The notes under the pieces were generated by a model. That model was given only the letters and a program-made list of their open reading frames with translations, made no database searches and was not told the DNA's origin. A DNA stretch of 64,000 nucleotides, from NCBI GenBank assembly GCA_021229015.1, contig CM037781.1, positions 65,740,035 to 65,804,034 on the forward strand, given 5' to 3'. The first letter of the stretch is position 1. Each line of letters opens with the position of its first letter. Below, one piece after another: positions 56,634 to 64,000 of the stretch. Source of the DNA: Solen grandis (Eukaryota > Mollusca > Bivalvia > Adapedonta > Solenidae). The position numbers and the translations under genes were made by a program.

Positions 56634-56930
56634 TCCCGGTGGCCGAGTGTTTAGAGCGTCCGCCTCGAGAGCGGGAGGTCGTGGGTTCGATACCAAAGTC
56701 GTAAAAAATGGTACTGTTATAGCTCCCTTGCTTGACACTTAGCATATAAGGGTAGTTGCAGGACTGGTTGGCCCGGTATCAGGATAATGTGACTGGGTGT
56801 GATATCATGCCACATGTCTACGACGTGATACTGCAGTGTGGCAGCACTATAACTGCATTAAGTAGACATCGTCTCCAAATGACTGAAATACTGTCGGTGG
56901 GACGTTAAACCGAACAAACAAACAAACAAA
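56634..56930 (+). mobile_element. tRNA-derived SINE (RUDI/V-SINE-like), best full-length copy
   Basis: It runs from CCCGGTGGCCGAGTGTTTAG (A box) and GGTCGTGGGTTCGATACC (B box) through GCCCGGTATCAGGATAATG and CGACGTGATACTGCAGTGTG to GTGGGACGTTAAACCGAACA and an (AAAC)n tail. It is the reference copy for the others in the window. Confidence 0.85.
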
Positions 56931-58440
56931 TTAAACAAGTGTTGACAATGATTTAATGTTTTGTCAAATCATTTTATTTACGTTACTTATGAATATCAGT
57001 TGCAGCATTGTGTTACCCATAATCCTTTGAGCGTTTTGACACATGTCATTTAGACCGTTGTTGAAACATTGCAATTTCCCGACTTTATTGTTGCATCTTT
57101 CGATAAATGTTGTACAAGCTATATTCCAAATTTATGATAAATGATAACCTATGTGAAAATATATGTTATAGTACAATGTAATTTAATTGCCAGCTTGAGA
57201 TACCATGAGCGTGTATAAGTGTAGACGTTTTAAACAAAATGATCAACACATGTCATCCGTTCAAGACGCTGCAAGCTAATTTGTCTGTAATGCGGCGTTC
57301 ACACAGTGTCGATTATGGCTCCCGTTTGAGATCAGACAGCGCTACGACACGAAAAGCGAAAAAGTCGGATTACTATCCTCATTGTCCTATCATTGTCTGA
57401 ACGCAGTCGTATATGTTCGTAACAGAGTCCTACGGATCGGGAATGGTCCGGAGAGGTCGGCCAAGCACTCCTGACAGTTAGGTGCGTCCCGTAACATTCG
57501 GGAAACTCAGCCGATTTTGTCTAGTCGGATTACAATCGTGACTATGTCGTGACAAATTCTGCTGTATCGGATCAGAATCGGATTGAGAACGGATAATCGG
57601 GACGAATTCTGCTGGAAACGGCTGGATCGGGACGCCTCCTGAACAATATCTGATTGTTGTCGTGATTAAATAAATGTTTTTTACAAATTTTAATAAAAGT
57701 TTGAATTTCCAGCCACGAATCACAGGATCTTGATCAGACTTTTGACACATTTTAATCGGGAATGGTCCTATCAAGGACGGCAGTAAAAATCCTGAATGTG
57801 TGACCTAGGCCACAGGGACTTGCTCCCATACACACACACCACACACACACACACACACTGTACATACACTATCAATAAGGGTGGACATCTTTTCAGGGGT
57901 CGACTCGCTTCAACTCCGTTTTTTCAAATCATTCAAATAAATCTATGAAGTTAACATACGGAATCACTCAAATATATATTTCTCTATCGAAATATACAAA
58001 ATTGTCGTGAAAATAATCCTCCTTTGAATGTTTATTTGTTTGAAATATATGCGAATCCGAGAAAAGGACAACAACCTGGACCAGCAGCGCAGTACATTTC
58101 GGGATGATTCGGATTTTTACGCTGCGAAATTGGTCAGCGATATTGCGATTATTTTCCCGCAATCTGTCAAACCGTTAAATTTAAATTATTAAAGGGCTGA
58201 CTATTCGGGCGTTGAAAGAAAAAAAAACCCAGAAAGTATGGAGAAATCAGCTGTTTCTTGGTAATTTTCTTGTTGTAAAATAAATTATTTAAAGACTTAG
58301 ATATAAATTCACTTGTCTGTGAGTGTGTGTTTTTAAATTGAAATAAATATCACAGGGATTTGAAGTTCAGTAATTTAAAATAAAATTCTGAAAATAATAG
58401 TACTCCATACATACAAAACATATTTTTTCTTATATATACG
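56931..58440. other. Unassigned sequence with a CA microsatellite
   Basis: A (CA)n tract lies at about 57826-57859. At 57293-57812 a GC-richer block has repeated phrases (CGGGACGAATTCTGCTG, GGGAATGGTCC twice) and may be a decayed transposon. No gene is supported. Confidence 0.45.
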
Positions 58441-60254
58441 GAATACTAAATAATGTGGCTGAAATAAGATTCGAACATAGGACCTAAAATTTCATTTTAG
58501 GATTAAAGAGCTTCAGGATGAGATAGAAAGTTGAAACTTACACAGTTTGCAAGTTGGAAGAATTTCTACAAATATTTCGAGTCGAGACGTCATAAGTCGT
58601 CATGTGACGTCATAAGCGTACTTCTTAATTTTCATTTGAGGGCAATGATTTCGACATGATGCCAGTTGTGCAGAATAATGAAAATTTCAGAGTTATGACA
58701 GAAAATTAAGTGCTTTTAAAGAAATGCATCATCAGCACCCTATGACGTCACATGACATCACAGCTAAAAATAGTGAAAAATGGTGTTCGCGCTCTACAGC
58801 TGTCATTTATGGTCGGATTTTCTTCAAATTTTCACAGATGGTACATCTTGAAACTAAGGTATGCATATCCTGTCAGCTAACCGAAATTCCAAAAGACCGA
58901 AGTTCTGTGGCTGAAATAAGATTCGAACATAGGACCGAAAATTTCATTTTAAGATTGAAGAGCTTCAGGATATGGTAGAAAGTTGAAACTTACACAGTTT
59001 GCAGTTCTGCAGAATTCCTATATACATTTTGAGTCGTGACGTCATATGACGTCATGCGACGTCATAAGCATACTTCGTAATTTTCATTTTAGGGCAATGA
59101 TTTCGACATGATGCCAGTTGTTCGGAATAATGAAAATTTCAGACTTATGACAGTAAACTATGCGCTTTTGAACAAAAGCATCTTCAGCACCCTATGACGT
59201 CAAATGACGTCACAGCTAAAAATAGTGAAAAATTGGTGTTTGCGCTCTACAGCCGTCATTTATGGTCGGATTTTCTTCAAATTTTCACAGATGGTACATC
59301 TTGAAACTAAAGAGTGTATATCCTGTCAGCTAACCGAAATTCCGAAAGACCGAAGTTCTGTGGCTGAAATAAGATTCGAACATAGGACCGAAAATTTCAT
59401 TTTAGGATTGAAGAGCTTCAGGATGAGATAGAAAGCTGAATCTTACACAGTTTGCAGTTCTGCAGAATTTCTACATAGATTTGAGTCGTGACGTCATATG
59501 ACGTCATGTTACGTCATAAGCATACCTATTAATTTTCATTTTAGTGCAATAATATCGACATGATGCCAGTTGTTCAGAATAATGAAAATTTCAGAGTTAT
59601 AACAGCAACATATGCGCTTTTGAACAAATGCATCTACATCACCCTATGACGTCATGTGACGTCACATTTAAAAATAGTGAAAAATGGTGTTCACGCTCTA
59701 CAGCCGCCATTTATGGTCGGTTTTTATTCAAATTTTCACAGATAGTATATCTTGAAACTAAGGTGTGTATATCCTGTCAGCTAACAGAAATTTCATAAGA
59801 CCGAAGTTCTGTGGCTGAAATAAGATTCCAACATAGGACTGAAAATTTCATTTTACGATTAAAGAGCTTCAGGATGAGATAGAAAGTTGAAACTTACACA
59901 GTTTGCAGTTCTGCAGAATTTCTACATATATTTGAGTCTTGACGTCATATAACGTCATGTGACGTCATAAGCATACTTCTTAATTTTCATTTTAAGGCAA
60001 TAATTTTGACATGATGCCAGTTGTTCAGAATAATGAAAATTTCAGAGTTACGAAAGTAAAGGATGCGCTTTTGAACAAAAGAATTTTCAGCACCCTATGA
60101 CGTCATGTGACGTCAAAGCTAAAAGAAGTCCATACGAAAAAAAAATAAGTAAAAGGTAGAGAATTTCATATATATTCTTTCTAACGGAATTAATCTTAAT
60201 ATTTTTCAATTTTAGCAGAAAGTCCTATCATTCGTATCAACGAATGAAATCTAG
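58441..60254 (+). mobile_element. CRE-rich tandem element, family F1, copy b
   Basis: Four units of about 450 bp, closely matching 53576-55141, with the same 3' end at 60215-60254 (GCAGAAAGTCCT, hairpin, CTAG). CRE clusters start near 58588, 59038, 59489 and 59940. The left end is not defined: unit sequence begins within unit at about 58450. Confidence 0.7.
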
Positions 60255-62511
60255 TTCTTCTTATTCTTTTTTTCTTCCAAACTGAGCGTTAATTTAAGCA
60301 TGTTGCAATGGTCCCAGGGCCATGAAATTTTAATGGCATATACTTGATGCGATGAAATTTTGATTTCTATGATTTTCATATGCCTATGACGTCATATGAC
60401 GTCACATTTGAAATATGCTACAAAAGTTTGTACGCGGTCTACAGCCATTGTTTGTGAACCGATTTTCATCAAATTTTCACAGATTGTGTATATTAAGTTC
60501 TAGTTGTGCATCCCGGTGTTTGTTTTTCAAAATTCGAAAAGTCCATGGTTCTATAGCGAATCCAAGATTCGAACTAAGGTCGTAAATTTTTTAAATGCTT
60601 ATAAAATCTGTCCTATTTAAGATAGAAAGTTGATATTTAGTCAGTATATAGGTCTCTAGAAGTTTTAAACATTTTGTGAAAATAAATGTCATATGACGTC
60701 ACGTGACGTCATTATAAGATATTGTATTTCTAATATTAACAAGAGTATTTCTATATGTTGAAATTGTCGAAGGGCAATGAAAATTTAATGACACATGCTT
60801 CAATTGCTAAAAGTTTGATTTCTATGATTTTCATGTGCCTATGACGTCATATGACGTCACACTTGAAATATGCAACAAAATTTTGTACGCAGTCCAGAGC
60901 CATTGTTTATGAACCGATTTTCATCAAATTTTCACAGAATGTGTATATTAAGTTCTAGTTGTGCATCCCGGTGTCCGTTTTTCAAAATTCGAAAAGTCCA
61001 AGGTTCTATAGCGATTCCAAGATTCGAACCAAGGTCGTAAATTTTCAAATTCTTATAAAATCGGTCCTATTTGAGATAGAAAAATGATATTGGGTCAGTA
61101 TATAGGTCTCTGGGAGTCTTAAACATTTTGTGAAAATAAATGTCATATGACGTCACGTGACGTCATTATATGATAATGAATTTCTAATTCTAACAAGATT
61201 ATTTCTATATGTTGAAATTTTCGAAGGGCAATGAAAATTTAATGCCGCATGCTTCAGATGCTGATATTTCTTTAATGATTTTCAGAAGCCTATGACGTCA
61301 TATGACGTCACATTTGAAATTGACTACGAAAGTTTGTACACGGTCCAGAGCCATTATTAATGGGCCGATTTTCATCAAATTTTCAGAGAATGTGTATATT
61401 AAGTTCTAGTTGTGCATCCCAGTGTCCGTTTTTCAAAATTCGAAAAGTCCATGGTTCTATAGCGAATTCAAGATTCGAACCAAGGTCGTAAATTTTTAAA
61501 TGCTTATAAAATCGGTCCTATTTGAGATAGAAAGTGATATTTGGTCAGTATATAGGTCTCTAAGAGTCTTAAAGAGTTTGTGAAAATAAACGTCATATGA
61601 CGTTACGTGACGTCATTACATGATAATGTATTTCTAATATTAACAAGAGTATTTCTATATGTTGAAATTGTCGAAGGGCAATGAAAATTTAATGACACAT
61701 GCTTCAATCGCTGAAAGTTTGATTTCTATGATTTTCATATGCCTATGACGTCATATGACGTCACACTTGAAATATGCAACAAAAGTTTGTACGCGGTCCA
61801 GAGCCATTGTTTATGAACCGATTTTCATCAAATTTTCACAGAATGTGTATATTACGTTCTTATTGTGTATACCGGTGTCCGTTTTTCAAAATTCGAAAAG
61901 TCCAAGCATATATGGCGGATCCAAGATTCGAACCAATGACGTCAATATTTAAATGCTTATAAAAAATGTCCTATTTGAGATAGAAAGTTGAAATTTTGTC
62001 AGTTAGTAGGTCTCTGGGTGTTTTTAATTTAAAATTTTAATATGTTGAAATAGTTCTAGGACGATGAAATTTTTATGGGTTATTAGGCACGTGAGGAAAT
62101 TTTGATTTCACCCCTACTGCATATATGTAGCCATATCTCAATAAATATCGATTTTTATAAATATATGTATGAATAAAAATTATAGCTGAATAATTGACGT
62201 TTCCAAAGATATTTAGTTTATTAAAATTGGTTTACGCAATACAAAGTTATAAGCAAAAAAACTAAATGAAATGAAGCTAATTTTGCTGATAATATGCTGT
62301 TTTCTTGAGGTTTAACAGTCAATATCTCAGAAACGACTGAAGATAAGTTTATACATTATGCGTATAAAATGTTTTTCGGTACCAAGTTTATTGAAATTGG
62401 ACTTCATATAAGAAAGTTACATGGAAAATAAGATATTTCATAATCATGCATCATAAAAATATGGAAAAGGTCACGCGCAGGGGTCACCAAGCTTAAATAC
62501 TTGCGCAACGA

Positions 62512-62550
<39 letters not shown>

Positions 62551-63282
62551 AATTGCAATTGATGGGCTATATCTTGATTTTTTTTTTGTCGAATGTTGAC
62601 TGTTTCCAAAATAAGCATTGAAGTTAATACATGTACAACGGCACAAGACAAAAATCCGTATTTGCAACACTATGTAGCTAGCGAGCAGTTTGCAAGCCTT
62701 GAAAAATTCACACGCAGCCCAACATTTTAGACCATCTAAAAACTGCATTGTTATGCTAACGATATTCATATTGCATCAGTTTGTAGGCTGGGATGTTACC
62801 TTTCAAAATATCACCATAGTTCGAAATTCCAGGAATTTATGGCAAAACTACGGAAGCCCAAACACGCCAAAATCGCTAAATACGTTTAACTACGTTACAG
62901 GTGTCGAAAGGATATAGCACTATACAAATATTCAATACTTCTTCCTACTGAGGCTAAAATTAAACAAGGTTACAACTGAGCTGGAGTGATGAAATTCTAT
63001 GTGTGATGAAAGTTAGAAACTTACATTTGAACACTGTTTCATTTTTCTTTCATGTCATATGACATAGTATAAATTTTGTATGTAAACTACATGTGCAAGA
63101 TATGGGCGGACTTTTATTAAAATTCACAGAATGTGTTCTATTTGTGCTATTTTATATAGAAATAGAGGAGATAGAAAGTTGCAATTTGGACAGATTATCT
63201 ATTATGTCATCTTCTATATATATACTCTATAAAGCAGATGTTGCAGAAAATCCTATCATTCGTTTAAACGAATGACATCTAG
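60255..63282 (+). mobile_element. CRE-rich tandem element, family F2, copy b
   Basis: A T-rich start is followed by about four units of 453 bp (CGATTTTCATCAAATTTTCA, CTAGTTGTGCATCCCGGTGT, TGACGTCACGTGACGTCATT), then non-repeated sequence with a long A run (62516-62545). The 3' end at 63243-63282 is GCAGAAAATCCT, hairpin CATTCGTTTAAACGAATG, then CATCTAG. Confidence 0.65.
62516..62545. repeat. Poly(A) run
   Basis: About 30 A in a row, with a T run shortly after (62578). Confidence 0.95.
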
Positions 63283-63290
63283 TGTTTATT

Positions 63291-64000
63291 AGGACTTTCT
63301 GCCTAAAGCAGAAAGTCCTATTGGGTTTGTTATGTTTTTTTAGGACTTTCTGCCTAAAGCAGAAAGTCCTATTGGGTTTGTTATGTTTTTTTATTCTTCT
63401 TATTCTTTTTTTCTTCCAAACTGAGCGTTAATTTAAGCATGTTGCCATGGTCCCAGGGCCATGAAATTTTAATGGTATATACTTGATGCGATGAAATTTT
63501 GATTTCTATGATTTTCATATGCCTATGACGTCATATGACGTCACATTTGAAATATGCTACAAAAGTTTGTACGCGGTCTACAGCCATTGTTTGTGAACCG
63601 ATTTTCATCAAATTTTCACAGATTGTGTATATTAAGTTCTAGTTGTGCATCCCGGTGTCTGTTTTTCAAAATTCGAAAAGTCCATGGTTCTATAGCGAAT
63701 CCAAGATTCGAACCAAGGTCGTAAATTTTTTAAATGCTTATAAAATCTGTCCTATTTAAGATAGAAAGTTGATATTTAGTCAGTATATAGGTCTCTAGAA
63801 GTTTTAAACATTTTGTGAAAATAGATGTCATATGACGTCACGTGACGTCATTATATGATAATGTATTTCTAATATTAACAAGAGTATTTCTAAATGTTGA
63901 AATTGTCGAAGGGCAAGGAAAATTTAATGACACATGCTTCAATTGCTGAAAGTTTGATTTCTATGATTTGCATATGCCTATGACGTCATATGACGTCACA
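63291..64000 (+). mobile_element. CRE-rich tandem element, family F2, copy c, with doubled 5' head
   Basis: The 29-bp foldback AGGACTTTCTGC-CTAAA-GCAGAAAGTCCT occurs twice, at 63291-63319 and 63342-63370, separated by ATTGGGTTTGTTATG and a T run. T-rich sequence and F2 units follow and run off the window. The foldback arm is inverted to the GCAGAAAGTCCT found at the 3' ends of F1 and F2. Confidence 0.72.

Noticed and set aside
57478..57774. 98-codon minus-strand open frame
   Set aside because: It lies in a block with internal repeated phrases, probably a decayed transposon; no protein family recognised.
62404..62769. 121-codon minus-strand open frame
   Set aside because: It includes a polyphenylalanine run from the poly(A) tract and no domain.
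53576..64000. Tight clusters of CRE sites as the promoter of a gene
   Set aside because: They repeat with a 450-bp mobile unit and no gene start is visible nearby.

Overview
This looks like a stretch of an intron-rich, AT-rich animal genome, most likely a bivalve mollusc (perhaps a heterodont clam; the rank below bivalve is a guess). The evidence is one spliced gene with textbook perlecan architecture, RUDI/V-SINE-like tRNA-derived SINEs, and several families of tandem-core repeats of a kind I associate with bivalves. Two 100-base N runs (3376-3475 and 53476-53575) mark scaffold gaps.

The only gene I can support is on the minus strand, from about 53017 down to the stop codon at 29578. It is the 3' part of perlecan (HSPG2 / unc-52 / trol). 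Fourteen exons encode the last Ig domain, then LG1-EGF-EGF-LG2-EGF-EGF-LG3, which is the complete domain V (endorepellin). Splice phases agree throughout except in exon 37164-37307, which carries two apparent one-base deletions. The 5' part of the gene is not visible to the right of 53017: a gap follows, then 10 kb of repeats.

Left of the gene (1-29.5 kb) the window is almost wholly repeats: a pogo-like TIR element (948-1913), a pair of tRNA-like repeats (about 2.96-3.3 kb), MITEs, SINEs, and a series of elements with tandem-repeat cores (3.5-4.5, 7.1-8.8, 9.3-10.3, 10.6-15.4, 16.6-19.5 with 17.6-19.2 nested inside, 20.7-23.8 with a dead mariner nested inside, and 24.5-25.2 kb). The perlecan introns hold further insertions, among them a 2.5-kb 42-bp minisatellite whose unit contains the splice acceptor and first codons of the neighbouring exon, a 25-bp minisatellite framed by an inverted repeat, and an inverted copy of the 7.1-kb element. 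Right of the gene (53.6-64 kb) are about 450-bp tandem units packed with the CRE octamer TGACGTCA.

The most interesting pattern is that the tandem-core families, despite different termini, share a layout: 5' foldback, CGTC-rich stretch, tandem core containing a common 20-base phrase, subterminal inverted repeat, then a 3' hairpin ending in CTTG or CTAG. This resembles non-autonomous Helentron/Helitron-associated elements. Several families also carry a perfect transcription-factor motif in each unit (CRE, RFX X-box plus GC-box, or nuclear-receptor DR1). Any regulatory role is inference.
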